The position numbers and the translations under genes were made by a program. The notes beneath the pieces are model-generated. The model saw only the letters and a program-made list of their open reading frames with translations, did no database searches and had not been told where the DNA came from. Shown here piece by piece: positions 42,532-52,654 of a stretch of DNA of 64,000 bases (positions are counted from its first letter, which is position 1; each line of letters opens with the position of its first letter). Source of the stretch: Bacillota bacterium (lineage in GTDB: Bacteria > Bacillota > Clostridia > Lachnospirales > Lachnospiraceae); assembly GCA_023423335.1 (NCBI GenBank), contig JAFAFU010000030.1, forward strand, positions 1 through 64,000. The letters are read 5' to 3'.

Positions 42532-44277
42532 TTATCTCGCTCCAATCCTTTCACTTACCTTCACGGAGAACCACCGGTCCGATAAAGCAGGATAAAGTTT
42601 GTTCAGTATGTTTCTTGCTATAGAGCTTGATTTATTATTCAGTGTTATTGTGAAAGTATCCTCATTGATAAAATCATATCTGCCATCCGAATAGAAAATG
42701 TTTAAGATTTCATCTGTATATACCGCTTCTTCATACCGAAGCACATTGCCTGTAAATACCGGGGTTTTCTGTATGCAGCGGGGGCAGCCGGGGTTTGTCC
42801 CGTCCGGGTATAAATTATATTCAAATCCGCAAATATCGCACACCATTTTTATACAAATCGTTGTTACCATCAACTGTACCGTTTTTCCCTTGTATCCGAT
42901 TGTAACCGGCTTCGTTCCCAGATACCCGGTATCCAGATTATCCACATAGCCGGTGGCCACCGTTTCTGTATGTCCGTCAAGGTAGGTTGCCAGCAAAGTA
43001 ACTCCGTTATCCTGCAGGGTAGTGCCAAGCGTAATCGTCATGGTGGAGGTTTGCGGGTATATGATCCGCAGGCTTCTGATCCATTCCCTGCAGTAAGGGC
43101 AGCCCGGATCTGAGCCGTCTTCCTTCCGGTTGTAGGTATGTCCGTTAATACATACAGCTGTCCTTGGCACCACTGTGACTTTTATTGTACAACTCACAGA
43201 GTATTCAATACCGTTAATAGAATAAGTATAAGTTAACAATACCGTCTGATCGTTTATGACGGTTGCTGTGGAGAACGATGCCGTGCATACGACCGTCTTT
43301 GTTGAGCCGTCACGATATATTGCCACTACCGTGGTAATGAGTGGATCTCCGGTCGCCACTGTCTGAACTGGGTTGGTAGGTGTTATACTTACAACTTGTA
43401 AACCGCAGGCTTCATACACTCTTACATTCCCAATATAATAAGCCCCTTCCGTTTTTCCGCAATTTAGTGAATATGCCGGAGCTGATATCATATTTGTACA
43501 AGCTCCGGTTGGTTTACTTGAATAACCGCCATCCCCGCACGTTCCACACCTCCAATGGTCTGTGCTTCCAGAGGGACTCATTGTTCCAACATGTGTTTCG
43601 TTATTATAACCGTGGGAGGTGTTTCCGTTATATCCCGGAATATACGCTACCGAATAAGGGCATTTGCTACAGCTCCATATAACCATCGGATACGCTATCC
43701 AATCTGTACTGCCGCATATTCTGGTAGAGGGATTGGACTGTCCATAACATCCGCCGCCGCTGGTACTGTTTCCCGTATGTATATGTTTTGTACCGTTAAA
43801 GCATGCATCCGTATGTACATGGGATGGGGATGCCGGTGTATTCACTGCCCTTGCCAGGATGCTTTCATTGGTGTCCGTATTTAAGCTTCCGCTATTATCC
43901 GGATCGTCTACTACCGGAACCTCTGTTTCAACTTCATGATAATGGTATATGTTTTCACCGGTATAAGCAGCGTTCTGGGCTTCGATGATTTCCTCAATGG
44001 TCCGGAAACGGTATTCCGGCTCTGAGACTGTATGGACATGTTCAAACTCCAGCTCATATAAAGAATCCGTAAAAAATAATTCGCCGAGATACCCTTCATA
44101 GTCTGCGACTGAGATAGAACCATTCCTTTTTACTTCTTCGATGAATTCATCCGTTATGCCGGTGCCTATGGTTTTCATTACTGTTTCCGTCCGTAATCCG
44201 AAATAGATTGCCACTGAAACAAATATGACCAGTAGGGCGATAAACACATCAATAAGATAAGTCCATATTTTTTCCAT
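42532..44277 (-). CDS. Pseudopilin-like anchored protein with Ig-like and zinc-ribbon domains (581 aa)
   Basis: N-terminal membrane helix (about 8-28), then the same stalk as its 1430-aa neighbour (TDEFIEEVKRNGSISVADYE … LYELEFEH). A Cys/His-rich part follows (HVHTDACFNGTKHIHTGN, 153-170; CSKC 203-206; CGTC 244-247), then an Ig-like domain (about 294-370), a zinc ribbon CINGHTYNRKEDG-SDPGCPYC (376-396), a second Ig-like domain (402-472), a zinc ribbon CDICGFEYN…GCPRC (480-501), and a C-terminal domain shared with the 1430-aa protein (YTDEILNIFYSDGRYDFI). Probably exported to the cell surface. Confidence 0.7.
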   Translation of the reverse strand: MEKIWTYLIDVFIALLVIFVSVAIYFGLRTETVMKTIGTGITDEFIEEVKRNGSISVADYEGYLGELFFTDSLYELEFEHVHTVSEPEYRFRTIEEIIEAQNAAYTGENIYHYHEVETEVPVVDDPDNSGSLNTDTNESILARAVNTPASPSHVHTDACFNGTKHIHTGNSTSGGGCYGQSNPSTRICGSTDWIAYPMVIWSCSKCPYSVAYIPGYNGNTSHGYNNETHVGTMSPSGSTDHWRCGTCGDGGYSSKPTGACTNMISAPAYSLNCGKTEGAYYIGNVRVYEACGLQVVSITPTNPVQTVATGDPLITTVVAIYRDGSTKTVVCTASFSTATVINDQTVLLTYTYSINGIEYSVSCTIKVTVVPRTAVCINGHTYNRKEDGSDPGCPYCREWIRSLRIIYPQTSTMTITLGTTLQDNGVTLLATYLDGHTETVATGYVDNLDTGYLGTKPVTIGYKGKTVQLMVTTICIKMVCDICGFEYNLYPDGTNPGCPRCIQKTPVFTGNVLRYEEAVYTDEILNIFYSDGRYDFINEDTFTITLNNKSSSIARNILNKLYPALSDRWFSVKVSERIGAR

Positions 44278-44280
44278 GAA

Positions 44281-47200
44281 TTAATACACCCCGCCGCCAT
44301 GTTGAAATCTTTTTTTCATACCCAGCATTGATGTCCTGAAAAAAGTATTCTGGATATTATAAAATATTGATTTATTCCTCTTGGTTACCGTGATCGTTAT
44401 ATAATTTCCTTCCAGGAAGCGGTATTTCCCATCGGAGTAAACCAGGTCCAAAATCTCATAGATATAAGTTATGTCAAAATAATAAACCGTTCCCAGCCCT
44501 TCACTTATGGTACAATAGGGGCATCCGGGATCTGATCCGTCTTCATTCCGGTAATACACATGGCCATTGGGACAGGTGATGCTTGCGATAGCATCGACAA
44601 CCTCTACTTCTATAGTTGTGCTGAATTCATTATATATTATTGTAATCGTCTGGATTCCTAACTGAACCGGATTAAAATCAATCAATGTGTATCCTTCCAT
44701 GGCAATCTCTCTGTGCAGATCCCTGAAAATAAGGACAACCGATATTCCAGGAACCGCCCCGACCTGCACCCGGTTTGATCCGCTGGTTAAATAAGCCTCG
44801 ATCCCGGTGATTTCAGCAGAACATGCCGGGCATCCCCTGGGATTTTCCGAAGGTTCATAGATAAGCCCGCATATCGGACACTGAACCGCAGTATGGGGGA
44901 TCACAATAAGTATGATTGTCGTGGATACACTCCGGTAGCTGACGGTAGCTGTAAATGTTCCTGCCTCAGCCGAGGTCCGGTCTATACTCCAGTCATTAAC
45001 GATACCACTGCTTCCATCAGCATAATGGGCAGTGACCTCAAGGCTGATTAATTCGTTTTGATTTATGATAACTGTCCCGGGGGCAGTACTGATACTGACC
45101 ACATTTTCCGAACATATGGGACAGCCTGTCAAAGAAGCCGGATAGCGGGTGCCGCATACGGGGCAGGTAATTCTTCGCTCTTCCACCCATACGGTTATTT
45201 CCGCTGCAAAGCCTCCATATTCTACCGTTACCAATTGCAGCCCCGTACTTCCCGGATCATAATTGCTGGTCCATCCGCTTACCGCCTCTCTATGCCGGTC
45301 TTTAAATACCGCCTCTACGGAAATGCCTAAAGGAAAACCTTCTTCGACGGTAATATAAGCAGGCTCCACCTCAATACGGACGATGGCCTGATTACAGACA
45401 GGGCACCCGTTATCCACATCATTGTGGTCCAGCGGATACCTCGTTCCGCACTGTGGGCATGTTTTCTGCAGCGGAATGACATTTACCGTGACGGATGTAC
45501 TTCTTGAAATACCGTTCTCTGTATAGCTGATCGTTATGTCCTGGGTCCCGATCAATGTCTTGCTGTAACCGAATACTATGTAGGAATCAATATTCTTTGA
45601 GCTTCCATCCTCATAATGACCGGTAACAATAAACACCGGCACCGGACTATAGCGTTCTATGTCCTGTGATAGCGGTAAAGCACTGATATAGGTAATATTA
45701 GGCAGCACTGTTATAGTTACGTTTCCAATTACGGTTTTCCCGGCTTCGGTATAGGAGAAGGTAACGAATTTATTACCTGGACCCAGGGTCCACCCGGCTT
45801 TTATATAACCCGCTTGAATTACCTTCGTTAATCCGCTCGTATATACCAGCGTTACGGTATAGGTTGGCTCACTCCCGTTATAAACCGTATAGGAGGATGG
45901 TGTTATTATAAGGTGGGATGGAGTGCTATTCTCTTTAACCGTAACACTGACGGTACAGGTTCTTATCCCTGTAGTTTTCGCATTTCCCACAAGTCCGGAG
46001 TAAGTAAGCGTGACTGTCTGAGTGCCAACGGTATTAGGATTAAAATTGCTTGTACAATTAACTATAGCAGTATGCCCATCTAAATAGGTAGCGGTCGCTG
46101 TTGTTATGATAGCCCCTCCCTTGTCCACTGTTTGATTGGGATTTGTAGCAGTTATGGAAGTTACAACCCGATCACAGATCGGAACGGTATCTTCCGTTAG
46201 CTGACATGCCGGATTCGGATATGTGCACCCATGGTTAAAAGCATCTTTTACAACCGGAAGTTGCAGCCATGATTCATTAATACTTACCAATCGGTCAATA
46301 CGGCCCTCACTATCATGCTGGCCTATATTATTAAATAATGACCTTAGGGTATTCGTATCATTATTCGTATAAATAACTCGTCCATTCCTATAGATCCCAA
46401 GCGTATAAGGCTTTTCCATCCAAGAGCTATCTTCTAATTTCATAATTTCTTCACCGCAATAATTGCAACGATAAGAATAAGAAAAATTACCATAATAGTC
46501 GTTCCACCCGCCCACTAAGCGAAAAATATACGGTGTTCCATTACAACTATTACATTTTGTTATCCTACCTATATACGGTAATTCAAAATTAAAATCTTTT
46601 CCAAGTACATATCCTGTCATATTAGTATAAAAATACGATCCCCCGGAATCTGTTTGAGTACTTTTTATATATGGATTTAGGTTATTTGCCAATTGGTTGT
46701 ACTGATTATAGAGTGTGTTATATTCTGTACTGTTTCTCAGCTGATACAAAGTTTTTTGAATGTTGTTAATATAGTCATAGATTTGAATATAATCTTCTCC
46801 ACCGTAAATATCTGTTCTTTGTATTGTTAAAATATTTTTATGACAGTATCCGCATCGTATATAAATACTATTATAGCTTGGATCATATAAGCCACTTCCA
46901 CTATGCGTAATGGAAAAAGCAATTGGCATAGATAGGCATTCTGTAGTATGTCTATGTCCAGCATAGCAATCATTGGTATGGACATGGGCAGATTTAACCA
47001 CAACAGTTATTCCACAATTTTTCGTGCCTGTTGTTTTTGCGTTGTCTACTTTGCCCGAATAGGTTAAGGTTACTAATTGTGTTCCGACCAAATTTGGATT
47101 AAAATTACTGGTACAATTTACGACTCCTGTATGACCATCCAAATAGGTAGCGGTCGCGGTTGTTATGATAGCCCCTCCCTTGTCCACTGTTTGGTTGGGA

Positions 47201-48573
47201 TTTGTTGCAGTTATGGAGGTTACAACCTGATTACAGATCGGTGTGGTATCTTCATTCGTTATGCCGCATGTCATTGGTAATGTGCTCCAGGTAGTTCCCA
47301 TAAATGCCGCATAATCGGGAACATATGGCACCATTGCATCCACAACGTATTTTGCGCTGATTATACCGTATTTATTATAAGTATCTTTCTTGCTGAGAAT
47401 AGATTCCACCAACGTCTTAACCCAAGCCTGGCCGCTTATGTATGATCCGTTCGATAACTGTTCCCTGTATTCGTATGTCCGTCTTGTGGTATCATTGTTC
47501 AGATATATTGTAAATATCCATTGTTCCGATTCCGTTCTTTTCCCATATCCAGAATGTATGTTGCCATAATCTGATATATTCACATTAACATTCTTGTCAT
47601 TAGTGAATGTATAATTTGCCTGGTATACACTATTTGATGTGTTTTTTGTTCGGTAGTAACCTGTTGTACTAATCCCGGACAATTGATATAGGTTTGAATA
47701 ATCCTGCATAAGCTGGGTAAGATTTTTTGTCGTAGGGCCGGTATAATTCATAAACTGGATGTGGGTATTATATGCTTCTATATTTTTCCTTGGCGGATAA
47801 GTCTCTGTATATAGGTCTGTATATGACATAATAACCATACTGCCAGTACCGTTTGGCTGTCCCATTCTTATTTCGTATCTCCAATTTGCATCGCCAGAAG
47901 AGTTATATGTGGCATATGATGTAAGAACTCCTTTTCCGCAATTTGAACAATACCAACCGGCTTGATCGAGATTATATGTATCTGTTTTCTTATAGATTGC
48001 CGTAGTGGAACCACAAGAGCACAGAACTTGAACACATCCGCTCGCAGTATGGTTATGGCCTATATAACAATCACTTGTATGCATATGAGCCGCAAATGAT
48101 GAAATTTCCTTTTCTCTTCCAATAATAACTTCAGGTTTATTTGTTTTCATTCCACTATCAAACGATAGTGAAATCACGTTCTTTCCTTCTTTTATATGAG
48201 AATATATTGTATTTGATATGCCATGATTGTGGCTGCTGTCCGTACATATAAAAGGCTGGTCCGTTTGAGCTGCAAGAAGATTAAACCGTCCCTCTATTCC
48301 GGATACAGAGATCTCCTCACCCGTAACCGGATGGATGTCTTCGATTGCCACATCATATAATTCCCCTGTGGTATCCAGAAAATTAATATAGTCTTCGTAC
48401 ATCGCCACATCCAGATATCCTTTTTCACGGATAGCGTCAGACAATGCCTGTGTCCTTTCATCAACAAGAGTATCTATGCTTTCACTGTTCGATTGCGCTA
48501 TGTACTGCAACGGAAATAGACTGATTAGTATTACTGCAATCATCCCCGCAATCAGCCTGCCCGGATAATCCAT
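44281..48573 (-). CDS. Giant pseudopilin-like protein with alternating Ig-like and zinc-ribbon domains (1430 aa)
   Basis: N-terminal membrane helix (about 7-25) and TadE/F-like stalk (30-80). Two copies of a module of about 360 aa: HMHTSDCYIGHNHTASGC (163-180) plus CxxC pairs up to an Ig-like domain (449-527), and HVHTNDCYAGHRHTTEC (530-546) plus CxxC pairs up to a near-identical Ig-like domain (802-880). Then five more Ig-like domains (about 887-957, 962-1034, 1064-1130, 1158-1225, 1254-1326), the last four separated or followed by rubredoxin-like four-Cys ribbons at 1039-1060, 1137-1154, 1232-1251 and 1334-1354. Expected to form a long, zinc-stabilised surface fibre or tip adhesin. Function unproven. 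Confidence 0.7.
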   Translation of the reverse strand: MDYPGRLIAGMIAVILISLFPLQYIAQSNSESIDTLVDERTQALSDAIREKGYLDVAMYEDYINFLDTTGELYDVAIEDIHPVTGEEISVSGIEGRFNLLAAQTDQPFICTDSSHNHGISNTIYSHIKEGKNVISLSFDSGMKTNKPEVIIGREKEISSFAAHMHTSDCYIGHNHTASGCVQVLCSCGSTTAIYKKTDTYNLDQAGWYCSNCGKGVLTSYATYNSSGDANWRYEIRMGQPNGTGSMVIMSYTDLYTETYPPRKNIEAYNTHIQFMNYTGPTTKNLTQLMQDYSNLYQLSGISTTGYYRTKNTSNSVYQANYTFTNDKNVNVNISDYGNIHSGYGKRTESEQWIFTIYLNNDTTRRTYEYREQLSNGSYISGQAWVKTLVESILSKKDTYNKYGIISAKYVVDAMVPYVPDYAAFMGTTWSTLPMTCGITNEDTTPICNQVVTSITATNPNQTVDKGGAIITTATATYLDGHTGVVNCTSNFNPNLVGTQLVTLTYSGKVDNAKTTGTKNCGITVVVKSAHVHTNDCYAGHRHTTECLSMPIAFSITHSGSGLYDPSYNSIYIRCGYCHKNILTIQRTDIYGGEDYIQIYDYINNIQKTLYQLRNSTEYNTLYNQYNQLANNLNPYIKSTQTDSGGSYFYTNMTGYVLGKDFNFELPYIGRITKCNSCNGTPYIFRLVGGWNDYYGNFSYSYRCNYCGEEIMKLEDSSWMEKPYTLGIYRNGRVIYTNNDTNTLRSLFNNIGQHDSEGRIDRLVSINESWLQLPVVKDAFNHGCTYPNPACQLTEDTVPICDRVVTSITATNPNQTVDKGGAIITTATATYLDGHTAIVNCTSNFNPNTVGTQTVTLTYSGLVGNAKTTGIRTCTVSVTVKENSTPSHLIITPSSYTVYNGSEPTYTVTLVYTSGLTKVIQAGYIKAGWTLGPGNKFVTFSYTEAGKTVIGNVTITVLPNITYISALPLSQDIERYSPVPVFIVTGHYEDGSSKNIDSYIVFGYSKTLIGTQDITISYTENGISRSTSVTVNVIPLQKTCPQCGTRYPLDHNDVDNGCPVCNQAIVRIEVEPAYITVEEGFPLGISVEAVFKDRHREAVSGWTSNYDPGSTGLQLVTVEYGGFAAEITVWVEERRITCPVCGTRYPASLTGCPICSENVVSISTAPGTVIINQNELISLEVTAHYADGSSGIVNDWSIDRTSAEAGTFTATVSYRSVSTTIILIVIPHTAVQCPICGLIYEPSENPRGCPACSAEITGIEAYLTSGSNRVQVGAVPGISVVLIFRDLHREIAMEGYTLIDFNPVQLGIQTITIIYNEFSTTIEVEVVDAIASITCPNGHVYYRNEDGSDPGCPYCTISEGLGTVYYFDITYIYEILDLVYSDGKYRFLEGNYITITVTKRNKSIFYNIQNTFFRTSMLGMKKRFQHGGGVY

Positions 48574-48593
48574 CTCTTCTCCCTTTCCTGCTC

Positions 48594-48977
48594 TTACGAA
48601 ACACCGGCATAGGTATAAATGACCTGAACTATTTCATGTTCCGTATTATAAATATATTCTTTGTTATATAAGCCGTCTTTAATCAGTAAAAAATAATCGG
48701 TATAATCTGTTCCGTCCGGCGGAATGATGCTGCCGTCTATCCTGATGGGATGCTCCCGGTATCCCATCAGGACAGCATGCAGTTCTTCCTCGGATACCTG
48801 TTTTATGCCGGGAGCATGGTACTGCTGGTAGATATCCTCCTCCCTTAATATGCGGTCCGCCGCCACATTAATAAGCCGGTCCGCCATCCGTTCCTGAGAT
48901 ACCAGGCAGAGCAGCCCTAAGCCCAGAATTAACGCTCCTAAACCCATCTCTAACAGATTCATTACTCCATGACGCAT
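48594..48977 (-). CDS. Small single-TM pseudopilin-like protein (127 aa)
   Basis: Membrane helix at about 7-26 after a very short N-terminus (MRHGVMNLLEMGLGALILGL), then a small soluble domain with IRIDGSIIPPDG and YNKEYIYNTEHEIVQVIYTY. GGAGGG lies 7 nt before the ATG. It sits between the pilin paralogues and the 1430-aa gene, so it is a likely minor pilin. Confidence 0.6.
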   Translation of the reverse strand: MRHGVMNLLEMGLGALILGLGLLCLVSQERMADRLINVAADRILREEDIYQQYHAPGIKQVSEEELHAVLMGYREHPIRIDGSIIPPDGTDYTDYFLLIKDGLYNKEYIYNTEHEIVQVIYTYAGVS

Positions 48978-48993
48978 CGAATTGCCCTCCGGT

Positions 48994-49455
48994 CTATTTC
49001 TGTATAAAGCTGACTCCCAGTATGGCCTTGTTGGCGGATCTCACAACCTCTCCGGTAAAATACGCGGTCGGCTTTATAAAATATTCCATTCGCGCGATAT
49101 TTTTGATGTCGCCGAGATACTGCTTGTTTACATAGGTATTCGTATATGTGCTGCCGGATACAACGGTCGTTACCCGCACATAGATCGGTGCAGCTTCGGC
49201 TGCAGAATAATCACCAAGATGCTCTTTCATGAAATTTCTGACTTCACTGCCCCTAATCTCTTCTCCGTCATATTTTGTAATACTGTATTCCTCCATGTCA
49301 GCAGCTATTTTTTCAGTTTTATCCAGTATTCTGCCGGCGGCATCCGTGGTACTGTTTACATTGGCAAGAATAAAGCAGATGATGATTCCTGCCAGTATCA
49401 CACCCACGACTGATAATAATATATACGGTACAAGCTCAAAGTTTTTTTGTTTCAT
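48994..49455 (-). CDS. Pseudopilin-like paralogue 3
   Basis: 153 aa from ATG 49455, which follows GAGGTGG; the longer frame (to 49509) has no support. Single N-terminal membrane helix (VPYILLSVVGVILAGIIICF), then KYDGEEIRGSEVRNFMKEHL and the end FIKPTAYFTGEVVRSANKAI, the same plan as the two upstream genes. Lacks the G|xxxxE signature of class III pilins. Confidence 0.65.
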   Translation of the reverse strand: MKQKNFELVPYILLSVVGVILAGIIICFILANVNSTTDAAGRILDKTEKIAADMEEYSITKYDGEEIRGSEVRNFMKEHLGDYSAAEAAPIYVRVTTVVSGSTYTNTYVNKQYLGDIKNIARMEYFIKPTAYFTGEVVRSANKAILGVSFIQK

Positions 49456-49519
49456 TGTTCCATACCACCTCATATTCTCCCGATATAAACCAATCACAGT
49501 GCCTGCCATAAATTAAGCT

Positions 49520-50008
49520 TTATTTCTTTTGGACAAATAAAATCCCTGTAACCTCATCGTTAATATTACGCAGTACTTCACCAATAAAATAAGCGGAGGG
49601 GGTGATATAATTGTCACTGCTTACGACATTATTTAATGTGGTAACTATTCCGCCGGAATTGATTGCATTCGTTCCTGTCAATGCACGGTTGTAGTATATT
49701 GTTATGGGGATTTCCCTGTTCTTATTGGCAAGAGTCCGGACAGCTATGGAAAGTTCTTCATCCTCGTCAACAGCTTCTTCAATCAGCTCCACAACGGATT
49801 CTCCGTTTATAGTTGCACCGTCATATACCTGAACATCAAAATCAGCCAAAGAACCATAGGAATGATTGATCTTGTCCGTACCGGAATTAAGCTCCTTTTT
49901 CTTATCCTTAAACATACCGGTCATCCAGGCAATTAATACTCCTGCAAGGATTACACCAATAACCGCAATTAAGATAGCCACAATTAAATTTGATTTTTTT
50001 GTTTTCAT
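49520..50008 (-). CDS. Pseudopilin-like paralogue 2
   Basis: 162 aa from ATG 50008 (GAGGAAAAGG directly upstream); the frame opens at 50035. Membrane helix LIVAILIAVIGVILAGVLIA, the shared TGMFKDKKKELNSGTDKI segment, VYDGATINGESVVELIEEAV and the end YITPSAYFIGEVLRNINDEV. Very similar to paralogue 1 in the first 45 residues, showing recent duplication. Confidence 0.7.
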   Translation of the reverse strand: MKTKKSNLIVAILIAVIGVILAGVLIAWMTGMFKDKKKELNSGTDKINHSYGSLADFDVQVYDGATINGESVVELIEEAVDEDEELSIAVRTLANKNREIPITIYYNRALTGTNAINSGGIVTTLNNVVSSDNYITPSAYFIGEVLRNINDEVTGILFVQKK

Positions 50009-50031
50009 CCTTTTCCTCATTTCTGACCCGG

Positions 50032-50496
50032 TCATCGCTGCTGAGTAAATTTAAGACATACAATCTCATTGTTCGTATTTTTAATCACTTCACCAAGAAA
50101 ATTACCGGTGGGTGTTATATAGCCGGAGGCAGCTTTCCCCGCCGGAGGCGTTACGGTCACTGCAGAACCGAGATTGCCCGAAGTATAGGCATAATTGTAG
50201 TAAGCATCGGTATTATCGAGGGTATGCACCCATATTGATATCTGCATATCCTTTGCGTCATAATCTGAAATCAGCTTCATAAGGGTGCTGCCTGAAATGG
50301 TGTCACCATCATATACCAGTAAGTCAAAATCAGCGACCGCATTAATGGCCCCGTCAATTTTTTCCGTTCCGGAATTCAAATTCTGTCTTTTGTCCTTGAA
50401 CATGCCGGTCATCCAGGCAATTAACAACCCCGCAAGGATTACACCAATAACCGCAAGCAGAATAGCAATAATTAAGTCGGCCCTTTTTGTTTTCAT
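50032..50496 (-). CDS. Pseudopilin-like paralogue 1
   Basis: 154 aa. MKTKRADLIIAILLAVIGVI begins the membrane helix; TGMFKDKRQNLNSGTEKIDG, VYDGDTISGSTLMKLISDYD and YITPTGNFLGEVIKNTNNEI follow. One of three tandem copies right after the TadB-TadC fusion gene, where the major pilin would be expected (inference). Confidence 0.7.
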   Translation of the reverse strand: MKTKRADLIIAILLAVIGVILAGLLIAWMTGMFKDKRQNLNSGTEKIDGAINAVADFDLLVYDGDTISGSTLMKLISDYDAKDMQISIWVHTLDNTDAYYNYAYTSGNLGSAVTVTPPAGKAASGYITPTGNFLGEVIKNTNNEIVCLKFTQQR

Positions 50497-50536
50497 AAAA
50501 TTTCCTCCTGATTTTTATTTAGATTCTCTTAGCTTT

Positions 50537-52654
50537 TTACCACGGTGAGCGTTCTAATTCCTTCAGCATCAAATTAATTTCGCTCATTGCTGAGACTAAA
50601 GGCGGTATGATTCCATAGGCAAATAATAACAGGAAGGGGATGGCGGCAAGCAGATATGCCCGTACTACCCTTTTCCTGATCGATTTTTCGTTTGCCAGTT
50701 TTCGTCTTGCCATATATCCATCCCGCTCCACATCAACCTCATGGAACGCCTGGCGGATAGGCATGTCATCGCACCGGATCAGATTGTCAATAATGCGGCC
50801 AAACGGTTCGTACGGCTCCCGTTCCTTTAAGTCCAACAGAGCCGGAATATCCCCGGCTCCGTAATCATTAATACAGCTGCGAAGGGATTGTTTAAAAACA
50901 ACCGCAAAGGATTCCATTTCTTCCAGTATCTGCTTTACTGACATACTGTCACTATACATCAGCATGCAGACCAGAGCATTGAACTGGTTAACCTCGTCCT
51001 CCATCGCATCTCTTGATACTGTTGCACTATATTTCAGTAACATTTTTGGAAGATAATAAGCCGCGGCACTAAGCACCATGCATATCACTAAGTCTATGAA
51101 TGAAAAGTATTCCCCGCGGTATGTATTAATACGGCGAAGTATTTCTTCTGCCAATGCCTCATTAATCAGCCTGTTATAAAATGTTCCGTCTTTATTTAAA
51201 ACTTCAGCCATATCTCCTACAGTCGCCGGTATCTCTTCCGTCTTACCGTTTTCTCCTGGTATTACATAGCTTTTTGTATAGGTCTCGATCAGTTCCGCCA
51301 TTTTCTCATAATTGCTTTCCTTTGCCGCCGAGGTGAGGGATTCTACATCGATGCGTTTTGCAGTAAGCGATTGCTCCTTACTCACCCTGTGCAGATAAAA
51401 TATCACTGCGGTGCTTATCATAAACACCAGCAGAGCTATGAGCATACTCCGCAGAACAAAATGCCTGGAGCGCATATTACTTCCGTTATTCCTTAATTCC
51501 CGCCTTAACCGTTCCAGTTTTGATGCATTTTTATCACAGTAATTATCCATTGCTTTGTTTATGACAGGAATTCTGTCAATTCTGTACAGTAGACGGTGGT
51601 TTGGAGGATGGTAGACAGAATATTCCGCACTCTTTCTCATTACCGTATAGATCACGGAGATTGCCAGTATTAGTCCGATATCCAGCAGGAAGCCCTCCTT
51701 ACCATAATAAAAGGACACCATGTTCTCCTTGATGCTAATCGCAAATCTTTTAACAAAATCCATACTGAAAATCGGAGCCACTACAACTGCGGTGACCCCT
51801 AGAAACTCCAAATTCAATCTCTGCAGCTTGTCAATTTCAATATCCATTTCCCTGTATAATTTTTCAAGATTTGATATAAACAGCCTCTTCCCGTCTACAA
51901 CCTGATCCCCCCGCTCCATTACTCCGACGCACTGGCCTACAAAAGCCCTGAGGTATTTATTGGGTATATTTTCGTAGTATTCCCTTAAGTCCTCTTCCTT
52001 GTCCTCCGACAGCAGGAGCTGATATATCTGATCGGCTGCCGCCCTCATATCCGGACATAGTCTGTCTCTGGAACGGTAGATGGCATCATCCACACGATAT
52101 TCCACATAAAAATTATGCTGTACGCTTAACAGCAACTTCTGGGCTTCCTGCAGGATATAGATTTCAAAAGATTTCGTCATACGTCCGATCACTTCCGCAT
52201 GAATAATGAAAACAGCCGCTGTCACTGTGATCAGCGTTATCAGACGGGGATTCAGCATATATATGAATAGGAATGTCAAAAAACAAATTCCCCAGGAAAT
52301 AAGGCAGGCATTTATGGTACGTCTGGCAATCAGCCTGGTGTCACCCGGACTGATCATCCGGTAACGGTAAGCCATCTTCTCTAAATAGCTTCTTGTTAAC
52401 GGATATGATATCAGGAAACGATACAATGGAGGATAGATCCTGTCGGATATTTTCAGTCCTGTGCGCTTTTTACTTCCCCAGTTTTTATTTTTCTTCCGAT
52501 CAAAAATAATCAGTATTATGATAATAACCAGCAATACGGCACCCATGGCAAGAACTAAGGCTGCGAGCCGTTTGTCCTTTGCAGCCGTTTCCGCCGCCAT
52601 GCGCTCTGCTGCCGGTATTACATTTATGCCTGATAAAAGGGGCATTCTAAACAA
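50537..52654 (-). CDS. Fused TadB-TadC-like inner-membrane platform protein
   Basis: 705 aa. Two T2SSF-type modules: the first around residues 120-370 (ILQEAQKLLLSVQHNFYVEY … ERGDQVVDGKRLFISNLEKL) and the second around 525-690 (EDEVNQFNALVCMLMYSDSM … IRQAFHEVDVERDGYMARR), each framed by membrane helices, plus an extra helix at 31-51. In classical Tad systems TadB and TadC are separate genes; here one gene holds both. Start is TTG overlapping the ATPase gene by 8 nt. Confidence 0.75.
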   Translation of the reverse strand: MFRMPLLSGINVIPAAERMAAETAAKDKRLAALVLAMGAVLLVIIIILIIFDRKKNKNWGSKKRTGLKISDRIYPPLYRFLISYPLTRSYLEKMAYRYRMISPGDTRLIARRTINACLISWGICFLTFLFIYMLNPRLITLITVTAAVFIIHAEVIGRMTKSFEIYILQEAQKLLLSVQHNFYVEYRVDDAIYRSRDRLCPDMRAAADQIYQLLLSEDKEEDLREYYENIPNKYLRAFVGQCVGVMERGDQVVDGKRLFISNLEKLYREMDIEIDKLQRLNLEFLGVTAVVVAPIFSMDFVKRFAISIKENMVSFYYGKEGFLLDIGLILAISVIYTVMRKSAEYSVYHPPNHRLLYRIDRIPVINKAMDNYCDKNASKLERLRRELRNNGSNMRSRHFVLRSMLIALLVFMISTAVIFYLHRVSKEQSLTAKRIDVESLTSAAKESNYEKMAELIETYTKSYVIPGENGKTEEIPATVGDMAEVLNKDGTFYNRLINEALAEEILRRINTYRGEYFSFIDLVICMVLSAAAYYLPKMLLKYSATVSRDAMEDEVNQFNALVCMLMYSDSMSVKQILEEMESFAVVFKQSLRSCINDYGAGDIPALLDLKEREPYEPFGRIIDNLIRCDDMPIRQAFHEVDVERDGYMARRKLANEKSIRKRVVRAYLLAAIPFLLLFAYGIIPPLVSAMSEINLMLKELERSPW

